In this document: positions 1 through 5,876 of the stretch, one piece after another | Position numbering within the stretch: position 1 is the stretch's first letter | How the letters are laid out: the number at the start of each line of letters is the position of its first letter | Origin: Calditrichota bacterium | GTDB lineage: Bacteria; Calditrichota; Calditrichia; RBG-13-44-9 | Assembly (NCBI GenBank): GCA_016934605.1 | Contig: JAFGSO010000543.1 | Span: forward strand, 1-5,876 | Length of the DNA stretch: 5,876 bases | Direction of reading: 5' to 3' | Notes under the pieces: model-generated | What the model was told of the DNA's origin: nothing | The model's input: the letters and a program-made list of their open reading frames with translations, nothing else | Database searches by the model: none | Position numbers and translations under genes: made by a program

Positions 1-239
1 AACAGGTACCCGTTGATCAGAAAGGTTAAAGGAATACCTGTATATGCAGCGAGCTGGTAAATGGCTACCAGCATGGGATCATCTGAACTTCGCATGATAT
101 AGGCACCCACAAACAAATCCACGACAGGTAGCACCAGTGCGTATATAATATTCGTAATCAGCAGCACCCGCATATCCCTCGGCATACTGAGGAAGAAATC
201 GTATTCTTTTCTGAGCTTTGGGATCGGGGCTCTTCTCAT
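1..239 (-). CDS. N-terminus of an inner-membrane sugar transporter, probably MFS (partial, runs off left edge)
   Basis: Seen: an ATG at 239-237 opens a frame that stays open to the window edge, giving 79 codons. The protein starts with a short basic cytoplasmic stretch (MRRAPIPKLRKEYDFFLSM), then a first hydrophobic helix around residues 26-50 (VLLITNIIYALVLPVVDLF) and a second around residues 57-79 (MLVAIYQLAAYTGIPLTFL). There is no cleavable signal peptide, so the first helix is probably a membrane anchor. The start lies 3 nt after the stop of the GH130 gene, so the two are almost certainly co-transcribed and perhaps translationally coupled. Known: GH130 genes in Bacteroidota loci often sit beside MFS or sodium-symporter genes that import mannosides. 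Inference: this protein carries the GH130 substrate into the cytoplasm. Membrane transporter is fairly sure; MFS rather than another multi-helix family is less so, because the signature loops lie outside the window. Confidence 0.72.
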   Translation of the reverse strand, partial: MRRAPIPKLRKEYDFFLSMPRDMRVLLITNIIYALVLPVVDLFVGAYIMRSSDDPMLVAIYQLAAYTGIPLTFLINGYL

Positions 240-242
240 GGC

Positions 243-1409
243 TTATTTTAAGTGGGAAAGGATTTCGGTGATCGAGCATTCGGCCATGCAAATGACCTCG
301 TCACTCGCACCGTAATAGATAGTCAGGGTATCGCCATTCACAAGCTGTCCGTTGGTAAAAATAACATTACCGAAAAACCCCGTCTTTTCATACGCTGCCG
401 TGGGTTCCATGATGGCCTGCTCACTGCGGGCAAGTACCTTTGAAGGATTATCGATATCGAGCAGAAGCGCACCCAGACAATATCTGTTGTTGAGGTCCGC
501 ACCGTGATAGATCTCCAGCCAGCCTTCAGGCGTTCTGACAGGTGCTGCTCCTGCACCAAGTCGTGCACTGTCCCAGCTGTTTTCCCGGGTGGTGGCTATA
601 CACATGTGGTTTCCCCAGTGCAGCAGGTCCGGCGACTGGGCGATCCACATATAATTACCGCCAAGTTCAGGACTGCTGGGCCTGTGCAAAGCATAATACT
701 TATCATGGATCTTCTCTTCGAAAATTGCGCAATCCTTATTGTGGGGAGAGAATATCATTCCCCGGCGATTAAAATTTTTCCAGTCTCTGGTAAAAATATA
801 CCCGACACCCACACCTTCAGGTGCCACTTTGGTATAGCTCAGGTGGTATCCACCGGCCATGGTGGCAACGCGACAATCCTCAATTCCGAAAGCCTCCTGC
901 TCACCTTTGCCGAAAATGGGAGCATACCCGTCGGGCTCTGTAAAATGAATGCCGTCATTGCTGCAAACCAGCCGGAGATGAGACAGGGTGGTCAGATAAT
1001 GATTTCCTTTATACTTGATTACACGGGGATCTGTAGCGTCCAGATCCGGATCATCCTTTTTGAAACGCATTATCTCAATACGTTCATCTGTCATGACAGG
1101 AAAGCTAACCTCATTTGCTGTCTGCTCCGGACGCTCGGCCACCCTTAACAACAGCCAGATTTTATTTTCAAACCTGAATACCCCCGGGTTCAGGAGACAT
1201 TCGATTTTCATTCCCTCCGTACTGGGTTTGATATCGGCCGGTCTCAGAATGGGATTATGTATATGTCGTCTTGCGAGCTCCAAATCAGGTTTTATTATTC
1301 TTACAGGGTAAATTTCTGCTATTGGCACCTTTCCTGTTTCCTTCCTGTTCCCAAAAGTGTCTGCTGGAGTTCCAATCTGACAACGGCATGACTGTGACTT
1401 CTGACTCAT
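243..1409 (-). CDS. GH130 family beta-mannoside phosphorylase or beta-mannosidase
   Basis: GH130 enzymes are five-bladed beta-propellers that phosphorolyse, or in some subfamilies hydrolyse, beta-1,4- or beta-1,2-linked mannosides. From the ATG at 1409 the product is 388 aa, near the usual family length. Visible blocks: HIHNPILRP near residue 50, NPGVFRF at 74-80, LLLRVAER at 86-93, DPRV at 127-130, GIEDCRV at 175-181, HNKDCAIF at 223-230, HRPSSP at 242-247, WDSARLGAGAAP at 279-290, IYHGAD at 300-305 and a C-terminal YYGASDEV. The Asp of GIEDCR aligns with the family's general-acid Asp; Arg, Lys and His in the surrounding blocks are candidate phosphate ligands, but I cannot decide between phosphorylase and hydrolase or name the linkage. 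No signal peptide, so cytoplasmic. The frame is open to an ATG at 1514, but that start would overlap the HTCS signal-peptide codons. Family resemblance begins only near residue 36, so a later non-ATG start (GTG at 1328) is also possible. First gene of an operon with the transporter. Confidence 0.9.
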   Translation of the reverse strand: MSQKSQSCRCQIGTPADTFGNRKETGKVPIAEIYPVRIIKPDLELARRHIHNPILRPADIKPSTEGMKIECLLNPGVFRFENKIWLLLRVAERPEQTANEVSFPVMTDERIEIMRFKKDDPDLDATDPRVIKYKGNHYLTTLSHLRLVCSNDGIHFTEPDGYAPIFGKGEQEAFGIEDCRVATMAGGYHLSYTKVAPEGVGVGYIFTRDWKNFNRRGMIFSPHNKDCAIFEEKIHDKYYALHRPSSPELGGNYMWIAQSPDLLHWGNHMCIATTRENSWDSARLGAGAAPVRTPEGWLEIYHGADLNNRYCLGALLLDIDNPSKVLARSEQAIMEPTAAYEKTGFFGNVIFTNGQLVNGDTLTIYYGASDEVICMAECSITEILSHLK

Positions 1410-1495
1410 TTCCCTGTAGTGAAACCGGTTAATTGCAAAATCTGTCTTAAATTGCATGTAAAAGGACAGGAGCCATTCATACTTCATCAAACGAT
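1410..1495. promoter_or_regulatory. Divergent control region between the GH130 operon and the HTCS gene
   Basis: An 86-nt AT-rich stretch between the chosen starts of two divergent genes; it must carry promoters for both unless these lie inside coding sequence. Seen: a near-perfect direct repeat, T-n-AATTGCA at 1429-1437 and again at 1448-1456 (19-nt period), and an 8-bp palindrome AACCGGTT at 1423-1430. On the plus strand an AGGAG stretch lies at 1468-1472. No convincing Bacteroidota promoter pair (TTTG then TAnnTTTG about 20 bp later) is visible on either strand. Inference: the direct repeat is a candidate site for the AraC-type domain of the neighbouring HTCS, since such proteins commonly bind repeated half-sites about two helical turns apart. 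The divergent layout is certain; the specific sites are speculative. Confidence 0.4.
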
Positions 1496-4400
1496 ACGAC
1501 AAAAAGAAGGTCATTTCAGCTTTTACTGATCCTTATTTCATTCGCTTTTTTTACGGCGTATGGGAGCACCGATCCTACATGGATACCTTTGAATCTTAGC
1601 AGTGAGGATGGCCTGTCCAATTCTGCCATCACCTGCATTTATCAAGATTCCGAAGGATTCATGTGGTTTGGTACCTGGGATGGTTTAAACCAATATGACG
1701 GAATGAAAATCAAGGTATTCAAACCCGATTTCATCGATACTCACTCAATAAGCAACAATATCATCAGAAATCTTCTGGAAGATAAAAACCACAATTTATG
1801 GGTGGTTACCAGCAAGGACATCAACCGGTTCGTATCAAATACCCTGTCATTTGAATCCTATTTTTCAGGAAATGAGTACCTGCCTGTCAGTGAGCAAAAC
1901 CTGAAGGCATGTATCGGTCCCGACACTACACTGTACGTTTCCCTGATGCGATATGGCCTTTATTATTATGATGAGGCAGGGGATACCTTCCTGGGAACGA
2001 CGCTGCCCGGCATGTCAGATACGGAACAAAAAAACATTATCGGACTGGCATGCGGAAGTATGCATAAACTATACCTGCTGGGACAGGATGGGAGGGTATA
2101 TGGCTATGAAAAAAAACCGGTCTTTAAGAAACTATATGAGAAGGATTTAGGTATTTACCAGGACCTGAATTTCGAAAAACATTGGTTTATTGAAGGTCAC
2201 CAAGATACTTACCTGGCCATCGCTGTTGAATCAGGGGGGTTATTTATGATGCAGATGGAAACGGGTAAAACCATGACCATCCGTGAGCACGATGAAATAT
2301 TTAATGTAACAACGGTAAACAGGAGCCAGGATCCCGAAGAATTCTGGGTGGGGACAGATGCAGGTTCTGTGTATAAATTATCCGTTAGCCGGACTCCTGC
2401 ACTGAAGCTGATAGATGCATATATGTTCGACCTCTTTTCGAAAAAAGTTAAGATCTGGACCATTACAGAGACCGGCGAAGATCTTTTATGGATAGGAACC
2501 GATGGGAACGGGGTTTACAGGTATATCAGAAAGGGAAAACCTTTCTTTAATATTAAAAAGGGAAGCAGCGAATCCGGGTCATTGGGACATAATATAGTCA
2601 GATCGGTATACAAAGACAAAACCGGAAATTTATGGATTGGAACCCGCGGTGACGGACTGAATTTTATTTCTGCTCAAAACAACCGGCGGATATCCTACAA
2701 TGTGAGCAACGGACTTTCTAATAATGCGGTACTCTCCCTGACTATGGATGCCCGTGAAAATCTCTGGATAGGTGTTGACGGAGAGGGTATTGATATGCTG
2801 GAACACGCTTCCGGAAAAATCTTCCATTTCCCGGCAGATTTTCAGAATGAGAGCGATCAGGAATTTGGTCATGTGTATTCAATTTGTATCGACGCTTTTG
2901 GGAGTATGTGGCTGGGGACCAGCGGATATGGAATTGTTAATATGGATGTTTACCGGAATAGCCAGGGACAATATGTACTTAAAAATTACCGGCAGATTAG
3001 ATACAATCAGGAAGAGGGAGGATTGCGCAGCGACATTGTATATGCGATTATTGAAGAGCGTCCCAATGTGCTCTGGCTGGGAACCAGGGGAGGGGGGCTT
3101 CATCGTTTCAATAGTCTGACGAATACATTCGATTTGTTTTCTGTTAGAAATGATGAAGAAAAGAGATTCATTTACGATGATGTGCTCTCGCTTTGTATGG
3201 GCAGCAATCAGAAATTATGGGTAGGAACCAGCGGGGGACTGAGCGTGCTGAATCTTTCCTACAAACCATATCAGTTCATCTACTATTCTGAACGCAGCGG
3301 AATGCCCAATAATACGGTTCATGGCATCATGGAAGATGCTGCGGGAAATATCTGGATCAGCACCAATCAGGGACTGTCAAAACTGGTTGCAGCCGAAGAA
3401 GTTTTCCTGAACTTCAATAAAACCGATGGATTACAGAACTCCGAGTTTACCGATGGTGCCTTTTATAACGATACCGCATCCAATTTGCTCTATTTTGGTG
3501 GGGTAGACGGTTTGGATTGGTTCGATCCGCTGGAAATTGAACCGTCGGATAATTTTCCTCCGATCATCCTGAGCGAACTCAGACTGAATAACAGGCTGGT
3601 GATGCCTTCCGACTCAAGCTTAGTAATGAAAACCAGGCTAAATGCCACCCGGGAGATAGACCTGAAACACAACCAGAATTTCTTCAGTATATCCTTTAAC
3701 ACATTGAACTATTACAATTCGCAAAAATGCCAGTTTGCGTATTATCTGGAGGGATTTGACGATACCTGGAACAATGTGGGGAATCAGCGGACAGCCAGCT
3801 TTACGAATGTCCCCCCGGGAAAATACATTTTCAAAGTGAAAGCCACCAATGAAGATGGAATTTTTGGAGATGAAATTCGCGAAATTGCCGTGAATATCCA
3901 TCCACCGTACTGGAAAACTGTCACAGCATTTATCGTGTATCTTTTAATTTTCGGATTGATCCTTTTTTATCTGATTCATTTTCTCAAACGCAGGTCCAGG
4001 GAGCGCAGGGAGGTGGAAATAGCAAAAATCGAGAAGACAAAAACCGAAGAAATAAACCGGTATAAGTTACAGTTCTTCACCGATATTGCACATGAATTCC
4101 GGACGCCGCTAACCCTTATACTGGCACCGGCCTCGGTCCTGGAAGAGAAGTTAAACGGGAAAAGAGTGCTGGGACATTACGCACGATCTATTTTTCAAAA
4201 TGCCAGCAGACTGCAAAAACTGATCACTGAACTGATCGAATTCCGGAAAGTTGAAACCAGGAATGTGAACTTACAGGTGGGCAGGTACGACCTGGTACAA
4301 TACATCTCCAGGCTGATTGAAGCGTTTGAAGTGTATGATAAACTGAATAAGGTAAACCTGGAATTTATATGTGCCGGACCCAAACTGGAGGCATGGGTCG

Positions 4401-5650
4401 ATCCTGAGAAATTTGAGAAAATACTGTTGAACCTGGTAAGTAATGCCATCAAATATACCCCGGCAGGAGGGAAGGTGGAAATAGAACTGACAGAGCTGGA
4501 AGGACATTTTCAACTGACCGTGAGGGATACCGGTATAGGTATTCCACCGGAATACCTCGATAAAATTTTTGACCGTTTTTATCATCACGGGAGAAGCGTG
4601 CAGCATTTCAATAAGGCACAGGAAGGCAGTGGCGTCGGCCTTGCGCTTACCAGGGGACTCGTACAAATGCATAAGGGGACCATCACGGCGCATAATCTGC
4701 CGGGTGGAGGAAGCGAATTCCGGGTGGTAATCCCGAACAGAAAGGCGGATTTTGAAAATGAGCTTGCGGAAGATACCCGAAAACCCAGCAGGGAGAAGAT
4801 TGCCATGAAGGTGGCGGAAGAATTCGAAACAGCGCACAATATGGAAATGAGTGAAGAAGTGATCGTGCCTGAGAACGATACACGGAAATACGCGCTGCTT
4901 GTGGTGGACGATAATTATGAAGTGTGCAGGCTGGTGGAGAGTCTTCTGGTAGATGAATATTTTATTTTCAAAGCCACGGATGGAAACAAGGCGCTGGAAA
5001 TTCTTGGGAAAGAGTCTGTCGACCTGGTGATCAGTGATGTGTTAATGCCCAGGTTAGATGGGCTCGAGTTGACAAAGATCATTAAATCAGATATCAACAC
5101 CAGTCACATTCCCGTAATTCTGTTAACGGCCAAGACGGAAATAGAGCACCGTATCAGGGGTCTTGAGGTAGGAGCTGATTCTTATATTCCCAAACCTTTT
5201 CACCCGCGCCATTTACGGGTTCGGATCGAAAAACTGATCGCCAGCCGGGAGCTGTTCCGTAAATCCTTCAGAGAATATAATGCATTCCAGTCCCGCTCGG
5301 AATTACTCAAGGGACTTTCTCCGGCCGACCAGAAACTCCTGACCGGTCTCATAGATGCTATCGAAGAAAAATTGTCTGATTCCGATCTCAATGCAGAATA
5401 TCTTTCCGGCCATATGCTCATGAGCAAGACCCAACTCTACAGGAAAATAAAAGCCCTGACCGGCCTCACGCCTCATGCCCTGATAAACAACCTGCGGTTG
5501 AAGAAAGCTGCCTTTGAGCTTAAGCAGGGCGAAAAAAACGTTACTGAAGTTTTTTATGAAACAGGTTTTAACAGCCGTTCCTATTTCTACCAGGCATTCA
5601 AGGAAGAATTTGGGATTTCCCCGGGTAATTATGTCAAAAGTGATCGATGA
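1496..5650 (+). CDS. Hybrid two-component system sensor kinase / response regulator (HTCS)
   Basis: One-piece sensor-regulator that detects a periplasmic glycan fragment and activates a utilization locus. Domains in order: signal peptide about 1496-1567 (TTKRRSF, hydrophobic core, TAYG); about 14 propeller blades at 1600-3530 with repeated LWIGT-x-GxGL motifs, consistent with two seven-bladed propellers; Y_Y_Y domain about 3550-3900 (YYLEGFDDTW, PPGKYIFKVKA); one membrane helix about 3917-3985 followed by KRRSRERR; HisKA with FTDIAHEFRTPL, phosphoacceptor His at 4091-4093; HATPase with N-box Asn at 4442, DTGIGIP at 4526 and GSGVGLAL at 4625; receiver about 4886-5250 with paired Asp at 4907-4912, phospho-Asp at 5036-5038, Thr at 5126 and Lys at 5192; AraC-type helix-turn-helix about 5380-5640 (MSKTQLYRKI, TGFNSRSYF, GISPGNY). 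All catalytic residues are present. Odd: the frame opens after a stop at 1448-1450 but has no ATG, GTG or TTG before TTG 1589, which would remove the signal peptide. I place the start at ACG 1496 because MTKRRSF plus a hydrophobic core reads as a normal signal peptide; ATT 1475 is an alternative. Length from 1496 is 1384 aa. Confidence 0.93.
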   Translation, partial: TTKRRSFQLLLILISFAFFTAYGSTDPTWIPLNLSSEDGLSNSAITCIYQDSEGFMWFGTWDGLNQYDGMKIKVFKPDFIDTHSISNNIIRNLLEDKNHNLWVVTSKDINRFVSNTLSFESYFSGNEYLPVSEQNLKACIGPDTTLYVSLMRYGLYYYDEAGDTFLGTTLPGMSDTEQKNIIGLACGSMHKLYLLGQDGRVYGYEKKPVFKKLYEKDLGIYQDLNFEKHWFIEGHQDTYLAIAVESGGLFMMQMETGKTMTIREHDEIFNVTTVNRSQDPEEFWVGTDAGSVYKLSVSRTPALKLIDAYMFDLFSKKVKIWTITETGEDLLWIGTDGNGVYRYIRKGKPFFNIKKGSSESGSLGHNIVRSVYKDKTGNLWIGTRGDGLNFISAQNNRRISYNVSNGLSNNAVLSLTMDARENLWIGVDGEGIDMLEHASGKIFHFPADFQNESDQEFGHVYSICIDAFGSMWLGTSGYGIVNMDVYRNSQGQYVLKNYRQIRYNQEEGGLRSDIVYAIIEERPNVLWLGTRGGGLHRFNSLTNTFDLFSVRNDEEKRFIYDDVLSLCMGSNQKLWVGTSGGLSVLNLSYKPYQFIYYSERSGMPNNTVHGIMEDAAGNIWISTNQGLSKLVAAEEVFLNFNKTDGLQNSEFTDGAFYNDTASNLLYFGGVDGLDWFDPLEIEPSDNFPPIILSELRLNNRLVMPSDSSLVMKTRLNATREIDLKHNQNFFSISFNTLNYYNSQKCQFAYYLEGFDDTWNNVGNQRTASFTNVPPGKYIFKVKATNEDGIFGDEIREIAVNIHPPYWKTVTAFIVYLLIFGLILFYLIHFLKRRSRERREVEIAKIEKTKTEEINRYKLQFFTDIAHEFRTPLTLILAPASVLEEKLNGKRVLGHYARSIFQNASRLQKLITELIEFRKVETRNVNLQVGRYDLVQYISRLIEAFEVYDKLNKVNLEFICAGPKLEAWVDPEKFEKILLNLVSNAIKYTPAGGKVEIELTELEGHFQLTVRDTGIGIPPEYLDKIFDRFYHHGRSVQHFNKAQEGSGVGLALTRGLVQMHKGTITAHNLPGGGSEFRVVIPNRKADFENELAEDTRKPSREKIAMKVAEEFETAHNMEMSEEVIVPENDTRKYALLVVDDNYEVCRLVESLLVDEYFIFKATDGNKALEILGKESVDLVISDVLMPRLDGLELTKIIKSDINTSHIPVILLTAKTEIEHRIRGLEVGADSYIPKPFHPRHLRVRIEKLIASRELFRKSFREYNAFQSRSELLKGLSPADQKLLTGLIDAIEEKLSDSDLNAEYLSGHMLMSKTQLYRKIKALTGLTPHALINNLRLKKAAFELKQGEKNVTEVFYETGFNSRSYFYQAFKEEFGISPGNYVKSDR

Positions 5651-5696
5651 CGCTGAAGGCATTTGCAATTGGTGCGAAACAAAAACCAAACTTTTC

Positions 5697-5716
5697 TTGA
5701 CATTTCATTGACATTT
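5697..5716 (+). repeat. Tandem 9-bp direct repeat TTGACATTT, 11-bp period
   Basis: TTGACATTT occurs at 5697-5705 and again, identically, at 5708-5716, separated by CA. The 11-nt period puts both copies on nearly the same face of the helix. The second copy contains the upstream element of the candidate promoter for the gene at 5801. The placement fits an activator site bound by an AraC-type protein such as the HTCS just upstream, but the sequence alone does not show which protein, if any, binds. Confidence 0.5.
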
Positions 5717-5738
5717 AATCTATTACTTCGTAATTTAC
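5707..5738 (+). promoter_or_regulatory. Candidate promoter for the gene starting at 5801
   Basis: ATTG at 5707-5710 followed after 20 nt by TAATTTAC at 5731-5738 loosely fits the Bacteroidota pair TTTG / TAnnTTTG (3 of 4 and 4 of 6 fixed positions). The same bases also read as a sigma70-like TTGACA (5708-5713), 17-nt spacer, TAATTT (5731-5736). Either reading predicts transcription starting near 5743-5746, leaving a leader of about 55-58 nt that coincides with the three-repeat segment. Match quality is moderate and AT-rich DNA gives chance hits. Confidence 0.35.
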
Positions 5739-5742
5739 TTAA

Positions 5743-5787
5743 CTGAAATATACAAACCAGAATTCATATTTCAGGGTTATTTTTTTT
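5743..5787 (+). terminator. AT-rich hairpin followed by a T8 tract (possible weak terminator or leader element)
   Basis: CTGAAATAT at 5743-5751 pairs perfectly with ATATTTCAG at 5766-5774 (9-bp stem, 14-nt loop), and a run of eight T follows at 5780-5787 after a 5-nt gap. The layout resembles an intrinsic terminator, but the stem has only three GC pairs and the gap is long, so it is probably weak. It could end HTCS transcription about 95 nt past its stop codon, or act inside the leader of the next gene. No stronger hairpin is apparent between 5651 and 5742. Confidence 0.35.
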
Positions 5788-5800
5788 ACTTTCTGAAATA
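5743..5800 (+). repeat. Three copies of CTGAAATA in direct, inverted and direct order
   Basis: CTGAAATA lies at 5743-5750, its reverse complement TATTTCAG at 5767-5774, and CTGAAATA again at 5793-5800, directly touching the ATG at 5801. The middle copy can pair with either outer copy but not both, so two exclusive hairpins are possible: copies 1-2 (followed by T8) or copies 2-3 (18-nt loop, next to the start codon). Such an arrangement can act as a switching leader; it can equally be three operator half-sites. Both readings are inference. Confidence 0.6.
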
Positions 5801-5876
5801 ATGGTATTTACTTATCAAAAGATAGTAGTACTTCAAATTTTTGGATTGTACAGCCTCCTCTTATTTTCACAAAACC
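5801..5876 (+). CDS. Start of an exported protein, possibly a SusC-like receptor (partial, runs off right edge)
   Basis: ATG at 5801 opens a frame that continues to the window edge, giving 25 codons. The peptide begins MVFTYQK, then a hydrophobic core (IVVLQIFGLYSLLLF) and ends SQN, a pattern typical of a Sec signal peptide; many Bacteroidota outer-membrane and secreted proteins are processed just before a Gln in an F-A/S-Q context. No lipoprotein Cys appears in the visible part. There is no Shine-Dalgarno site, but the upstream sequence is very AT-rich, as is usual for start regions in this phylum. It lies 150 nt after the HTCS stop, on the same strand, behind its own candidate promoter. In utilization loci this slot is often a SusC-type TonB-dependent receptor or a secreted glycoside hydrolase, but too little is visible to choose. 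Confidence 0.55.
   Translation, partial: MVFTYQKIVVLQIFGLYSLLLFSQN

Noticed and set aside
79..291. A 70-codon minus-strand frame spanning the GH130 stop and transporter start
   Set aside because: It is a different frame from both genes; the transporter frame from ATG 239 gives clear membrane helices, this one does not.
504..1148. A 214-codon plus-strand open frame inside the GH130 gene
   Set aside because: It is antisense to strongly conserved GH130 motifs, has no recognisable domain and a Cys/His/Ile-rich composition typical of shadow frames.
1433..1462. Promoter for the HTCS built from TTGCAA (1433) and TGTAAA (1457)
   Set aside because: The match is weak, the spacing is 18 nt, and it does not fit the Bacteroidota consensus; kept only as part of the control region.
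1410..1514. Extra 35 N-terminal residues of GH130 beginning at ATG 1514
   Set aside because: They do not form a signal peptide, are unlike GH130 proteins, and would overlap the signal-peptide codons of the divergent HTCS.
1600..3530. Repeated LWIGT-type segments as a DNA repeat array
   Set aside because: The repetition is at protein level, from propeller blades; the DNA copies are divergent and not a nucleotide repeat, and there is no CRISPR or tRNA/rRNA signal in the window.
4271..4837. A 188-codon minus-strand open frame across the HTCS kinase domain
   Set aside because: It is opposite well-conserved HisKA/HATPase coding sequence and shows no domain of its own.
5514..5711. A 65-codon plus-strand frame extending past the HTCS stop
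   Set aside because: It begins inside the AraC-type domain in another frame, has no resemblance to known proteins, and would cover the promoter-like region.

Overview
The window looks like part of a polysaccharide or oligosaccharide utilization locus from a member of the Bacteroidota. The strongest evidence is a complete hybrid two-component system (HTCS): periplasmic two-propeller sensor, Y_Y_Y domain, histidine kinase, receiver and AraC-type DNA-binding domain in one polypeptide, an architecture typical of that phylum. Moderate GC, AT-rich intergenic DNA and no strong Shine-Dalgarno sites at the gene starts fit the same assignment. Genus and species cannot be told from this stretch.

Layout, left to right. 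Positions 1-239 (minus) hold the first 79 codons of a membrane transporter, probably MFS, running off the left edge. Positions 243-1409 (minus) encode a GH130-family mannoside phosphorylase or mannosidase; its stop codon lies 3 nt before the transporter ATG, so the two form an operon. Positions 1410-1495 are a short divergent control region. Positions 1496-5650 (plus) encode the HTCS. Positions 5651-5800 are an intergenic region with a promoter-like element, a tandem 9-bp repeat and a leader carrying three copies of an 8-bp repeat that can form two competing hairpins. At 5801 a new plus-strand gene starts and runs off the right edge; its 25 visible codons look like a signal peptide, possibly of a SusC-like receptor or a secreted enzyme.

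How the parts probably work together (inference): the HTCS senses a mannose-containing oligosaccharide in the periplasm and its AraC-type domain activates the divergent GH130-transporter operon and the downstream gene. The transporter would bring the sugar across the inner membrane and the GH130 enzyme, which has no signal peptide, would cleave it in the cytoplasm.

The gene families are known; I see no wholly new system. The points most worth checking are the HTCS reading frame, which has a good signal peptide but no ATG, GTG or TTG in front of it, and the repeat-rich leader before the gene at 5801.
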